Assembly (NCBI GenBank): GCA_040255405.1 | Contig: JBDZUX010000029.1 | Span: forward strand, 1-37,339 | DNA length: 37,339 bases | Source of the DNA: 66-474 sp040255405 | GTDB taxonomy: Bacteria; Pseudomonadota; Gammaproteobacteria; Xanthomonadales; Rhodanobacteraceae | Direction of reading: 5' to 3' | Shown: positions 1 to 7,972 of the stretch, piece by piece | How positions within the stretch are numbered: position 1 is the stretch's first letter | How the letters are laid out: every line of letters starts with the position of its first letter | Position numbers and translations under genes: made by a program | The notes under the pieces: generated by a model | Seen by the model: only the letters and a program-made list of their open reading frames with translations | Told to the model about the DNA's origin: nothing | Database searches by the model: none

Positions 1-31
1 GGCGCTGCGCGTGAAGCTCGCGGAAAGTTGA
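1..31 (+). CDS. 3' end of an unidentified gene (partial)
   Basis: Reading from base 2, nine sense codons (ALRVKLAES) with the G/C-rich third positions typical of this window end in TGA at 29-31. This is probably the last few codons of a gene that begins before the window. It is too short to identify. Confidence 0.3.
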   Translation, partial: ALRVKLAES

Positions 32-167
32 GGTATCCCGCGCGCCGCGCCGCGCGGATGGACTGGACATCGGCTGGGGCCTCGGCGGCATCATGTATTG
101 GGAACAGACCCTCGATCCCGATGACGAACTGCTGGATGCCGTTTGGCGCGGGCCGCAGAAGAGGTAG
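15..167 (+). pseudogene. Unidentified reading-frame fragment
   Basis: An open frame without an ATG ends at TAG 165-167. Its last 35 or so codons have genome-like codon choice and an acidic, Trp-containing composition (includes GWGLGGIMYWEQ and LDPDDELLDAVW). I do not recognise it. It overlaps the end of the MBOAT-like remnant on the other strand at 158-167, so the two probably meet at a rearrangement junction. It could be the remains of a gene whose start and true end are both lost. Confidence is low. Confidence 0.25.
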
Positions 168-274
168 CCCGCGACCCGCAGGTTGAGCTTGCGGGCCTTG
201 CACGCGAGCGGCAGTGAGTGGGTCGCCAGCACGATCGCGAAGAACGCAATGAACGTCAGCGGGTTGGAGACCAC
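158..274 (-). pseudogene. Remnant of an MBOAT-family O-acyltransferase N-terminus
   Basis: On the minus strand, 39 codons from a GTG at 274 read like the start of alginate O-acetyltransferase (AlgI)-type MBOAT proteins. They contain NPLTFIAFFAIVLATHSLPL, then a Lys/Arg-rich turn, then a second hydrophobic start ending GYLF. In intact family members this is followed by YAAWNP and many more membrane helices. Here the similarity stops at about 158 and the frame runs into unrelated sequence. The gene is therefore a stub of under 10 percent of the usual length (about 470 residues). The assignment is from remembered family sequences. Confidence 0.4.
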
Positions 275-406
275 GCAGGCCTTCCGGCCCCGGGGTCGAA
301 TGCGACGCAGGACCGCGCCCGTGCCGTACCAGCCGCTCGGCTGGCACGTCGTGGAGCTGTCCCGGAGGCAGGTGTTGCGGCCACGCGAACCCGCTACCGT
401 GGCACG

Positions 407-1888
407 ATGCTTGCCGTCCAGCGTCCCCCGTGCGACGAAGGCGTCATCCGCAGCCGGCCGTGTGTCGCTCCGCCGCGACGTGCGCATCCGGGCCGCGCGC
501 TGGCGGCCAGCGTGCTCGGCTCCAGCATCGCCTTCATCGACGGTTCGGTAGTCAACGTCGCCCTGCCCGCGCTGCAGCGCGAGATGGCCGCGGGGCTGGC
601 CGCGATGCAATGGGTGGTCAACGCCTACCTGTTGATGCTCGGCGCGCTGGTGCTGGTGGGCGGCGTGTTGGGTGACCGCCTCGGCCAGCGCACGGTATTC
701 ACGTGGGGCCTTGTCGTGTTCACGCTGGCCTCGGTAGTCTGCGGCCTGGCGCCGGACGCCGGCACCCTGATCGCGGCGCGCGCCGTGCAGGGCATCGGCG
801 CCGCGCTGCTGGTGCCGAGCAGCCTGGCGATCATCGCCGCGGTGTATCCGGAAGCGGAGCGCGGCAAGGCGATCGGCATCTGGGCCGCGGCGGGGGCGAT
901 CACCACCGCGATCGGTCCGGTGCTTGGCGGCTGGCTGGTCGATGCGGTGTCGTGGCGCGCGATCTTCTTCATCAACGTGCCGCTGGCGATCGCCGCCGTG
1001 ATGCTGGCGCACAGTGCCGTGCCGAACCAGCACAACGGCGGCGCCGAACGCCTCGATTGGCCGGGTGCGCTATTGGCGATCGCCGGGCTGGCCCTGCTGA
1101 CCTGGGCGCTGATCGCGTGGCCGGACCGCGCGTCGAACGCCATCATGATCGGCACCGCGCTGGCGCTCGGCATCGCAGCGCTGATGCTTTTCGTGCTGGT
1201 CGAGGCGCGCAGCCGCGCGCCGATGGTGCCGCTCGGGATGTTCCGTTCGCGCGACTTCTTCGGCGCCAACCTGGTGACGTTGCTGCTGTACTTCGCGCTC
1301 GGCGGTGCGCTGTTCTTCCTGCCGTTCAACCTGATCCGCGCACACGGTTATTCCGCGACGGCGGCCGGCGCCAGCCTGCTGCCGTTCTCGATCCTGATGG
1401 GCGCGCTGTCTCCGACCGCGGGCGCGCTGGCGACACGCTTCGGCGCGCGCCTGATGCTGACCGTGGGTCCGGCGCTGGCGGCGCTCGGCCTGGCGTTGTT
1501 GGCCGGTGGCGCCGCCATCGCCGACTACTGGCGCGGCACGTTTCCGGCCATCGCGGTACTCGGCCTTGGCATGACCATCGCCGTGGCGCCGCTGACTTCG
1601 ACCGTGATGGGCGCCGTGCCCGCTGCCCAAGCCGGCGTCGCGTCGGGGATCAACAACGCCGTCGCGCGCTTGGCCAGCCTGCTGGCCGTGGCGGTGCTGG
1701 GACTGTTGTTCCGCGCGTCGGCCGATGCGGTGACACCGGCCGGAACGATTGCCGGCTTCCGCGCCGTCGCGGCGGGCGCCGCCCTCGGCGCGCTCGCGGC
1801 GGCAGTGTGCGCATTGGCGATCATCCAGTCGCCGGCGCGAGGGAAAAATCGGCGCGCTCGGGCCGGGCGTTCACCCCACCAACCGTGA
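407..1888 (+). CDS. MFS drug exporter, DHA2 (EmrB/QacA-like) family
   Basis: A 493-residue integral inner-membrane protein, expected to export drugs or other toxic compounds by proton antiport. The first helix has the DHA2 signature (AFIDGSVVNVALPALQ, about residues 42-57). It is followed by the loop 2-3 motif GDRLGQRTV, the helix 4 motif ARAVQGIGAALLVPSSLAI, and the motif C-type stretch GPVLGGWLVDAVSWRAIFFI. About 14 hydrophobic segments fit the 14-TM DHA2 group. The start is uncertain: ATG 407 has no clear ribosome-binding site and gives an odd Pro/Arg-rich 30-residue leader, while GTG 512 would begin right at helix 1. A sigma-54-like sequence overlaps ATG 407. The gene converges on the methyltransferase-like gene with 29 bp between them. 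The substrate cannot be read from the sequence. Confidence 0.85.
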   Translation: MLAVQRPPCDEGVIRSRPCVAPPRRAHPGRALAASVLGSSIAFIDGSVVNVALPALQREMAAGLAAMQWVVNAYLLMLGALVLVGGVLGDRLGQRTVFTWGLVVFTLASVVCGLAPDAGTLIAARAVQGIGAALLVPSSLAIIAAVYPEAERGKAIGIWAAAGAITTAIGPVLGGWLVDAVSWRAIFFINVPLAIAAVMLAHSAVPNQHNGGAERLDWPGALLAIAGLALLTWALIAWPDRASNAIMIGTALALGIAALMLFVLVEARSRAPMVPLGMFRSRDFFGANLVTLLLYFALGGALFFLPFNLIRAHGYSATAAGASLLPFSILMGALSPTAGALATRFGARLMLTVGPALAALGLALLAGGAAIADYWRGTFPAIAVLGLGMTIAVAPLTSTVMGAVPAAQAGVASGINNAVARLASLLAVAVLGLLFRASADAVTPAGTIAGFRAVAAGAALGALAAAVCALAIIQSPARGKNRRARAGRSPHQP

Positions 1889-1900
1889 GGGCGCCCGGCC
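1861..1900. terminator. Hairpin at the end of the MFS gene
   Basis: A perfect 9-bp inverted repeat (ggccgggcg at 1861-1869 and cgcccggcc at 1892-1900) encloses a 22-nt loop that includes the MFS stop codon. It lies between two converging genes and could end transcription from both sides. There is no T-run, so the call is tentative. Confidence 0.35.
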
Positions 1901-1917
1901 TGTCGTGCATGCCGCGC

Positions 1918-2697
1918 TTATTGCGCCGGCTTCCTGAAGCGGTAAACGAACTGGCTGGTGTGGCCGCGGATGGACGGATCGAATACCTTGATGTCCAACG
2001 GATCCTTGGGGTTCATCAGCGCATCGCTGGCACCATCGAACACGAAGCCGGCCGACTCGACTTCCTGCTTCACCACTTCGGGATCGATCCGGTGCAGCGT
2101 GTTGGTGTCGCTGATCCCGGAACCGGCCGGCGCGACGTGGTCGATCACGATGAACACGCCGCCCGGTTTAAGCGCGTCGAACACTTCCTTGTCGAACTTC
2201 TTCATGTCCACCGGGCCCATGAACGGATCGTGGTAGTCATGGTAGTTCTGCGAGGTGAACACGACATCCACCTTCTGCGGCACGCTCAATGCCGCCGCCG
2301 GCTGCTTGAGCAGGCTCACGTTCTTGTAGGTGCCCTTCACCAGCCCCTGCCAGTTTGCGAAACTCTTGGTGGAATACTTCGCCATCTCGTCGGGCCACAC
2401 CGTGTAAACGTGGCCGTTAGGCCCCACGATCCGGCTGAACACGCGCGTCCAGTAACCCGAACCGGGATCGAGTTCCAGCACCTTGTCGCCGGGTTTCACA
2501 CCCGTGAACGTCATCACCGCCGCAATCTTGCGGCGCGCATCGTCTTTGCTGTCGGCGGTGCGTGCCGGATCATCGACGGCCTTGGTGACATAAGCGGGAA
2601 CGGTGGCAGCCGATGTGGCCGACGGCGCGCCGGATTGCGCGTTTGCCGCAAGCGGCAGCGCCAGCGCTGCAAGCAACACGACACTCGGATTTCGCAT
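1918..2697 (-). CDS. Exported methyltransferase-like protein (COG4798 type)
   Basis: A 259-residue protein with an N-terminal signal peptide (hydrophobic core ending ALPLAANAQS), so it should act in the periplasm or outer envelope. The body has a class I SAM-methyltransferase fold: motif I reads KVLELDPGSGYWTRV (normally ExGxGxG; here Asp-Pro precedes Gly-Ser-Gly), and later strands include VDVVFTSQNYHDYH and LKPGGVFIVIDH. Proteins of this group are annotated as predicted methyltransferases with an unusual exported location, and their substrate is not known. ATG 2697 is chosen because AAGGAG sits 7 bases upstream. The gene stands alone between the converging MFS exporter and a 185-bp gap. Confidence 0.75.
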   Translation of the reverse strand: MRNPSVVLLAALALPLAANAQSGAPSATSAATVPAYVTKAVDDPARTADSKDDARRKIAAVMTFTGVKPGDKVLELDPGSGYWTRVFSRIVGPNGHVYTVWPDEMAKYSTKSFANWQGLVKGTYKNVSLLKQPAAALSVPQKVDVVFTSQNYHDYHDPFMGPVDMKKFDKEVFDALKPGGVFIVIDHVAPAGSGISDTNTLHRIDPEVVKQEVESAGFVFDGASDALMNPKDPLDIKVFDPSIRGHTSQFVYRFRKPAQ

Positions 2698-2882
2698 CAC
2701 GTTCTCCTTTCGGGGGCGGGCCAATCATTGTGCACCCAAAACCGCCGGACGTGACACGGCGGCGCTTCCGCGCATGCAATGGGCCATGCGGGCCAGGCGA
2801 GCGCGCTTGCTCCGCTGGCGAATTCCCGCAATTTCCCGCAATGCCGGCCCCGCGTCTTGGCGCGGCATGGTTACGCAGGCCA

Positions 2883-3275
2883 TCAACCTGACGTCTGCGA
2901 TCCCCTGCCGCGAAGTCCGAGCAGCCACTCCATGGCACGCGTCTCGCTGAGGAAACCGCGGAATGCGAGCCCATGGTTCAGCGCGACGCTGGTGCCGAAA
3001 TTGTCCGGATCGACGAACTCCGGCCGGATCACCAGCGCGAGCCGGATCGCGCCGCGTCCCGCCGTCGCCCATTCGGCCATGATCCGGTGGCGCTCCGCCA
3101 ACGTCGGTGGCCCCGAAGCAATCGCGGTGATATCGACCAGCAGCTTGTCGATACCGGACTGCTTGGTGCGCTGGATGGCATCGCCGACCAGCGATACGCC
3201 CTGGTCCAGTCCCTCGCTCCCGCCGAGGCGGAAGATGGCGACGTCTTCGAGCACTTCGTAAGACGCATCAACCAT
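2883..3275 (-). CDS. Small STAS/SpoIIAA-like hypothetical protein
   Basis: A 130-residue soluble protein from ATG 3275 (MVDASYEVLED); an upstream start at 3323 would add 16 residues. The pattern of a short beta strand (DVAIFRLGG), a helix (GVSLVGDAIQRTKQSG), a core strand (KLLVDITAI), another helix (LAERHRIMAEWATAG) and a strand (IRLALVIRPEFV) resembles STAS-domain-like proteins found next to signalling genes. It lies just downstream of the diguanylate cyclase on the same strand (100-bp gap), so it may share its mRNA. No conserved phosphorylatable serine can be assigned. The function is unknown. Confidence 0.6.
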   Translation of the reverse strand: MVDASYEVLEDVAIFRLGGSEGLDQGVSLVGDAIQRTKQSGIDKLLVDITAIASGPPTLAERHRIMAEWATAGRGAIRLALVIRPEFVDPDNFGTSVALNHGLAFRGFLSETRAMEWLLGLRGRGSQTSG

Positions 3276-3375
3276 CGGATACCTGTCGACGCGCGCGAGA
3301 GTCGCGGCACGAAATGTTGGCATCGGCCGCGCGGGAACGATGCCCCCGACAACCGCACCGCGCGACGCGGGCCGC

Positions 3376-4434
3376 TCAGGCAGCGACCACGAACCGGTTG
3401 CGTCCGGCCAGTTTTGCCTGATACAGCGCCGTGTCGGCCCGCTCGATCCATGCCCGCGCGGTGCCGGGGCCGGCCGGGCCGCGCGCGAGTCCGATGCTCA
3501 ACGTGCAATGCAGTCCCGGCGCCTGCGCGATTTTCAGTTCCGCGACGCCGGAACGAATCCGGTCCGCCACCACCTCGGCGGCGGCCACGTCGGTCCCGCA
3601 CAGCACGGCACCGAACTCGTCGCCGCCATAGCGCCCGGCCAGGTCGCCCTGGCGCAGGCTGACGCGAATGATTTCGCCAACCTGCCGGATCACCTCATCG
3701 CCGATCGTGTGGCCGAACTGGTCGTTGATGCGCTTGAAGCGATCGATGTCGATCAGCAACATCACGGCGTTGTGGCTGCAATGCCGCGTCAACGCCGCGT
3801 TCACCGCCTCTTCCCAATGACGGCGATTCAGCAGGCCACTCAGCACGTCGATGCTGCCCAGCCGCTGCAACTGGCGGTTCTGCGTAAGCACCCGCCGCGA
3901 CAACCGATGGGTCATGAAACCAAGCGTCACCGGAAACACCACCAACAACGGCAGCGACGCCACGATTTCCACCATGTCCGTGGCGGGTGCGAATGCCATC
4001 CCGTTGGCGACCGCGGCCACGCCGCACGCGAACACCAGCAGGGCGATGCCCCGCGCGAGGTAGGCAAAACCGTCGATCGAAATCAGCGTGATCGCAAACA
4101 TCGTCAGCAGCAAGGCGCCCGGCAGCAGGTTGAATTGCATCAACGCGATCCACACGCCACCCATTGCGGCATCGCAAAGGAAGAAGCGGCGGTCTTCGGC
4201 GACCGGATCGGCGCTCCGGCGCAGGACCAGCCAGGCGGCGTGCGGCCACACCAGGGTGTACAGGGCCAGCAACCACCACATCTGCGCAGGTACGCCGTTG
4301 CGGTAAAACACCGTGCCGACCGCAATTCCGCCGAGCCCCAGACCGAGCACGCGCAAGCTGCGCGAGCGTGCGAGCTCGCGCTGCATCTCCGCGGGCGTTT
4401 TCACATCGATGGCGGGCAGTACGTCGATGGACAT
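3376..4434 (-). CDS. MASE2-GGDEF diguanylate cyclase (DgcC/AdrA-like)
   Basis: A 352-residue membrane-bound enzyme that should make cyclic di-GMP from two GTP. Residues from about 25 to 180 form a MASE2 sensor of hydrophobic helices with the family signature VWPHAAWLVLRRSADP. The rest is a GGDEF domain: LNRRHWEEA, LIDIDRFKRINDQFGH, then YGGDEF with GGDEF at about 270-274. An inhibitory I-site (RQGD, about 261-264) lies five residues before it, so product feedback is likely. The order and local sequence match E. coli DgcC (AdrA), which activates cellulose synthesis. ATG 4434 is preferred over TTG 4446. A full-consensus sigma-54 promoter ends 36 bases upstream, so expression probably depends on RpoN and an activator. 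Confidence 0.92.
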   Translation of the reverse strand: MSIDVLPAIDVKTPAEMQRELARSRSLRVLGLGLGGIAVGTVFYRNGVPAQMWWLLALYTLVWPHAAWLVLRRSADPVAEDRRFFLCDAAMGGVWIALMQFNLLPGALLLTMFAITLISIDGFAYLARGIALLVFACGVAAVANGMAFAPATDMVEIVASLPLLVVFPVTLGFMTHRLSRRVLTQNRQLQRLGSIDVLSGLLNRRHWEEAVNAALTRHCSHNAVMLLIDIDRFKRINDQFGHTIGDEVIRQVGEIIRVSLRQGDLAGRYGGDEFGAVLCGTDVAAAEVVADRIRSGVAELKIAQAPGLHCTLSIGLARGPAGPGTARAWIERADTALYQAKLAGRNRFVVAA

Positions 4435-4469
4435 GGGACGTGGCAACCTGCATGGCTTGCTTCCGTTTG

Positions 4470-4485
4470 AGCAAAACCGGTGCCA
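4470..4485 (-). promoter_or_regulatory. Sigma-54 (RpoN) -24/-12 promoter of the diguanylate cyclase
   Basis: Read on the minus strand, the sequence is TGGCACCGGTTTTGCT. It matches TGGCAC-N5-TTGCT at every consensus position, with GG and GC exactly 10 bases apart. The predicted transcription start is about 4459, 24 nt before ATG 4434. It sits in the right place and orientation for the GGDEF gene. Confidence 0.7.
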
Positions 4486-4504
4486 CGCCCTCGCCCGTGC
4501 CGAC

Positions 4505-4550
4505 GTGCGTCACGGTTTTTCACCGAATCGGCGCCCGGAGCGTGACGCAC
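4505..4550. repeat. 10-bp perfect inverted repeat upstream of the sigma-54 promoter
   Basis: GTGCGTCACG at 4505-4514 and CGTGACGCAC at 4541-4550 are perfect inverted copies separated by 26 bp. They lie about 20-65 bp upstream of the -24 element of the diguanylate cyclase promoter and 44 bp past the stop of the ABC permease gene. They could be half-sites for an activator of the sigma-54 promoter, or a long-loop hairpin ending the ABC transcript. Confidence 0.4.
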
Positions 4551-4593
4551 TGCGCATCCGGAAACACATGTTCACGCCGCCGGCGCGCGATGC

Positions 4594-5355
4594 TCAGGCT
4601 TTCAGGCGCCAACCCGTCCGGAAAATCCACCACACCCCGGCGAGGCACATGGCAAGGAAAGCCAGCGTCGCGACCACGCTGATGCCGACGTTCACGTCGG
4701 CCAGTCCGTAAAAGCTCCAGCGGAACCCGGAGACCAGGTACACCACCGGATTGAACAACGTGACTTTCTGCCAGAACGGCGGCAGCATGTGGATGGAATA
4801 GAAGCTCCCGCCGAGGAAGGTCAGCGGCGTGATGATCATCAGCGGCACCACCTGCAGCTTCTCGAAGTTGTCGGCCCAGATCCCGATGATGAAGCCGAAC
4901 AGGCTGAAGGCGATCGTGGTCATCACCAGGAACAGCACCATCACTGCGGGATGGGCGATCGAATACGGCACGAACAACCTTGCAGTGCCGAGGATGATCA
5001 GCCCCACGATGATGGCCTTGGTCGCGGCCGCACCGACGTAGCCGGTGACGATTTCAAGGTACGACAGTGGCGCGGAGTGCACCTCGTAGATCGTGCCGAC
5101 GAACTTCGGGAAATAGATGCCGAACGAGGCGTTCGACACGCTCTGCATCAGCAGCGACAGCATCACGAGCCCCGGGATGATGAAGGCTGCGTAGCTCACG
5201 CCCTCGACGCTGGTGATGCGCGAACCGATCGCCGAACCGAACACCACGAAGTACAACGACGTGGACACCACCGGCGACAGCACGCTCTGCATCAGCGTGC
5301 GTCCGGTGCGCGCCATTTCGAAACGGTAGATCGCGCGGATGCCGTGCAGGTTCAT
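4594..5355 (-). CDS. ABC-2 type transporter permease (YadH-like)
   Basis: A 253-residue inner-membrane permease with about six hydrophobic segments. It has the ABC-2 layout: an N-terminal cytoplasmic helix (MNLHGIRAIYRFEMARTGRT), TM1 (VLSPVVSTSLYFVVFGSAIG), the pair around AAFIIPGLVMLSLLMQS, and a conserved FLGGSFYSIHMLPPFWQ stretch before the last helix. It overlaps the ATPase gene by four bases (ATGA), so the two are translationally coupled and form one exporter. Relatives include E. coli YadH and nodulation/daunorubicin-type exporters. The substrate is not evident. Confidence 0.88.
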   Translation of the reverse strand: MNLHGIRAIYRFEMARTGRTLMQSVLSPVVSTSLYFVVFGSAIGSRITSVEGVSYAAFIIPGLVMLSLLMQSVSNASFGIYFPKFVGTIYEVHSAPLSYLEIVTGYVGAAATKAIIVGLIILGTARLFVPYSIAHPAVMVLFLVMTTIAFSLFGFIIGIWADNFEKLQVVPLMIITPLTFLGGSFYSIHMLPPFWQKVTLFNPVVYLVSGFRWSFYGLADVNVGISVVATLAFLAMCLAGVWWIFRTGWRLKA

Positions 5356-6311
5356 GCGCCCTCCTTGACCAGTTGCACGAAGATCTGCTCCAGCGTGTCC
5401 TGGTGCGTACTCAGGTCCTTGAAGCCGATGCCGGCGGCAGCCAGGTCGCGCAGCAGCGCGGTGATGCCGGTGCGCTCGCCCTGGGTGTCGTAGGTGTAGA
5501 TGATTTCGTCGTGGTTGCCGTTGAACTCCAACGCATATGCCGTCAAGCCTTCGGGCAACGCCGCAAGCGGCTCGTGCAGTTGCAGCCGCAACTGCTTCTT
5601 GCCGAGCTTCTGCATCAACGCGGTTTTTTCCTCGACCACGACCAGCTCACCCTTGTTAATCACGCCCACCCGATCGGCCATGTCCTCGGCCTCTTCGATG
5701 TAGTGCGTGGTCAGGATGATCGTGACGCCCGATTCGCGAAGCCGCCGCACCATCGCCCACATGTCGCGGCGAAGTTCCACGTCCACGCCCGCGGTCGGTT
5801 CATCGAGGAACAACACCATCGGCTGGTGCGACAGGGCCTTGGCGATCATCACGCGCCGCTTCATGCCGCCCGACAACATCAGGATCCTGGCGTCGCGCTT
5901 GTCCCACAGCGACAGGTCCTTCAACAATCGTTCGAGATAGGCGTCGTCCGGCGCCTTGCCGAACAGCCCGCGGCTGAAGCGCACCGTGTTCCACACCGAT
6001 TCGAACGCATCGGTCTTCAACTCCTGCGGCACCAGCCCGATGATCGTGCGGGTCTTGCGCCAGTCGCGGATGATGTCGTGGCCATCCACCGTCACGGATC
6101 CGCTGCCGGGGTTGACGATGCCGCAGATGATGCTGATCAGCGTGGTCTTGCCGGCGCCGTTGGGACCCAGCAGCGCGAAGATCTCGCCGCGGCGCACCGT
6201 CAGGTCGATGCCCTTCAACGCCTTGAAGCCGCCTTCGTAAGTCTTGTCGAGGCCGCGCACCTCGATCACCGCGTCGCGTGCCGTCGAATCACTCTGCATG
6301 GGCGTGGCCAT
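5352..6311 (-). CDS. ABC transporter ATP-binding protein (YadG/DrrA-like)
   Basis: A 319-residue cytoplasmic ATPase that powers the ABC-2 permease encoded just downstream. Visible motifs are Walker A (GPNGAGKTT, residues 49-57), the Q-loop region (GLVPQELKTDAF), the ABC signature LSGGMKRRVMIAKAL, Walker B (MVLFLDEPTAGVD) and the switch His (TTHYIEEAE). About 90 residues after the nucleotide-binding domain form the C-terminal extension typical of DrrA/YadG-type subunits. The start at 6311 (ATG GCC ACG) follows a possible sigma-70 promoter closely, leaving a very short leader. Confidence 0.9.
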   Translation of the reverse strand: MATPMQSDSTARDAVIEVRGLDKTYEGGFKALKGIDLTVRRGEIFALLGPNGAGKTTLISIICGIVNPGSGSVTVDGHDIIRDWRKTRTIIGLVPQELKTDAFESVWNTVRFSRGLFGKAPDDAYLERLLKDLSLWDKRDARILMLSGGMKRRVMIAKALSHQPMVLFLDEPTAGVDVELRRDMWAMVRRLRESGVTIILTTHYIEEAEDMADRVGVINKGELVVVEEKTALMQKLGKKQLRLQLHEPLAALPEGLTAYALEFNGNHDEIIYTYDTQGERTGITALLRDLAAAGIGFKDLSTHQDTLEQIFVQLVKEGA

Positions 6312-6327
6312 AAATAAACCGGCGGGT

Positions 6328-6357
6328 ATTGTATTTATGACCTGCGGCGCGGCACAA
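6328..6357 (-). promoter_or_regulatory. Possible sigma-70 promoter of the ABC operon
   Basis: On the minus strand, TTGTGC (6357-6352) and TACAAT (6333-6328) are separated by 18 bp. The -10 matches five of six consensus bases and the -35 matches only three. Transcription would start about 10 nt before ATG 6311, giving a nearly leaderless mRNA. Confidence 0.3.
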
Positions 6358-6412
6358 GCTGCAGGGACGATGACATCATCAAATCAATAGCCTCGTACCC
6401 CCTCTATCCCGT

Positions 6413-6531
6413 CATGCCGGGGCCGCCCGCGCTGTTTGCGGGCGGAACCCGGAATCGGTTTTCGCAGCACCACACCGATTCCGGGTTCGCCTGCGATGAA
6501 GCCGCAGCCTCCCGGGAATGACGACAATCCC
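6413..6531. repeat. REP-type composite palindrome
   Basis: This gap element starts with cgtcatgccgggg and ends near gggaatgacg, as REP/BIME elements do. It holds two hairpins: cgcccgc/gcgggcg, and a perfect 15-bp inverted repeat (gaacccggaatcggt 6445-6459; accgattccgggttc 6474-6488) with a 14-nt loop. It lies just past the end of the amidohydrolase gene and may also act as its terminator or protect the mRNA 3' end. Confidence 0.6.
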
Positions 6532-6551
6532 GGGGCATTCAGTCGGCTCGC

Positions 6552-7868
6552 TCATTGTTTGTTGCCGCGCGAATACACCCGCCCGTCCTTCACCACGAAA
6601 TCGACCTTCGTGGTGTTGTGGATGTCGCGCGAAGGATCGGCGTCCAGCACCACCAGATCCGCCAGCTTGCCCGGCGTGATGGTGCCGCGTTTCGCCGCTT
6701 GCCCCAGTGCCGCGGCACCGACTTCGGTCGCGGCTTCGATGGCCTGCAACGGCGTGAACCCTGCGTGCCCGACCAGCAGCGCCATTTCCCCATGCACCGA
6801 CGGCATCTGGCCGAGATCGGGGCCATCCTTGCCATAAGGCAAACCCGCGCTGTCGGTGCCTGCATCGATCAGCACGCCACGCTGGTGCGCCAATTTCGTC
6901 ACCGCGTAGCTCCACGGCATGATCCCCCCGCCCACGCTTTGCGGATGGCGTTGCGTCTCGTTCCCGAACACCAGTAGCGTCGCATCGAGGATCGTGCCGC
7001 GCTTCTTCATCGCATCGAACAGCGCAAGGATCGGCGGCGCATCGGGCCTCACGTGTTCGAAATCACCCATCGCGCGCATCTCGTAGTCGTCCGGCACGCC
7101 CGGCGCGGCCTCCCACACGAGATACGGACTGTGCGAAATCGTGTCGGCACCTGCGTCCACCGCGTCGCTCGGCCTGGCCGGGAAGATCGTCGCGTGCGTC
7201 CACACGCGCAGGCCCTGCCGGTGCGCTTCCGCGGCGATCGCCTTGACCAGCGCCGCAGGCAGGTTGGCGTACAGCTTGATGCCGGTCGCGCCGGTGCCCT
7301 TGGCTTCCGCGACCGCCAATGGAATATTGGTCTTTGCGGTGATCGCCTGCATCCACGGCGCGAAGCCCAGCGGCTCGCCCTTCGAGGCATCCTGTGCACG
7401 AAAATCTTCCTTGAAGAACGTCGGCCCCGCCATCAACGCCACGTAGAAAATGTCGGGCGAGGCGAACCCATCCGAATTCGCCTGGCTCGCGAGGAACTGC
7501 AGCAGGCGATCGTCACCCGCCATGTCGCGGATGCCAGTGACACCACCCAACAGCAAGGCGTGCAGGAACGCCTTGTAGCGCGCGATGTCCGGTTCGGCGT
7601 CGGTGATGTGCACATGCGCGTCGATCAGTCCGGGGATTACGTACTTCCCGGAGAGGTTGCGCACTTCGGCACCGTCGGGCGCCGGGCGACTGCCGCTCGG
7701 GTACACCGCCGCGATCTGCTCGTCCTCGATCTCGATAGTCATGTCGCGCTGCACGGCAGAACCGGTGCCATCGATCAGGCCGGCGTGGGTCAGCAACAGC
7801 GGCTTCGGCGCAGCGGCCAGCGCCGGCCACGCGAACAGGCACAAAAGCAGCGACAGGATGCGTTTCAT
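6552..7868 (-). CDS. Secreted amidohydrolase (imidazolonepropionase-like, COG1228)
   Basis: A 438-residue metal-dependent hydrolase with a signal peptide (MKRILSLLLCLFAWPALAAA), so it acts outside the cytoplasm. The amidohydrolase barrel shows the HxH metal site (LIDAHVHITD, His85 and His87), a probable metal-bridging Lys in TGIKLYAN, HAT and SHS metal-ligand strands (VWTHATIF, TISHSPYL), and the catalytic Asp in DAGTDSAG. The C-terminal beta-sandwich (GKLADLVVLDADPSRDI) is typical of the family. Such exported members often cleave peptides or cyclic imides, but the substrate cannot be predicted. ATG 7868 is preceded by GGGGAA. It is divergent from the SRPBCC-ArsR operon. Confidence 0.85.
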   Translation of the reverse strand: MKRILSLLLCLFAWPALAAAPKPLLLTHAGLIDGTGSAVQRDMTIEIEDEQIAAVYPSGSRPAPDGAEVRNLSGKYVIPGLIDAHVHITDAEPDIARYKAFLHALLLGGVTGIRDMAGDDRLLQFLASQANSDGFASPDIFYVALMAGPTFFKEDFRAQDASKGEPLGFAPWMQAITAKTNIPLAVAEAKGTGATGIKLYANLPAALVKAIAAEAHRQGLRVWTHATIFPARPSDAVDAGADTISHSPYLVWEAAPGVPDDYEMRAMGDFEHVRPDAPPILALFDAMKKRGTILDATLLVFGNETQRHPQSVGGGIMPWSYAVTKLAHQRGVLIDAGTDSAGLPYGKDGPDLGQMPSVHGEMALLVGHAGFTPLQAIEAATEVGAAALGQAAKRGTITPGKLADLVVLDADPSRDIHNTTKVDFVVKDGRVYSRGNKQ

Positions 7869-7932
7869 GCGATTCCCCGGGCGATCCTGCCAAGGATAAT
7901 CGGAACCCGCTTCGGGCGGCATCTTGATTTGA

Positions 7933-7948
7933 GCAACTCGATGGTTGC
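7933..7948. promoter_or_regulatory. Operator-like inverted repeat 1 (GCAAC-N6-GTTGC)
   Basis: GCAACTCGATGGTTGC forms an inverted repeat with 5-bp arms and a 6-bp spacer. An identical-format site lies 41 bp further on, and both precede an operon that encodes an ArsR-type repressor. They are likely binding sites for that repressor. Confidence 0.5.
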
Positions 7949-7972
7949 ATATCGACGCAGGCGGCCTTAACC

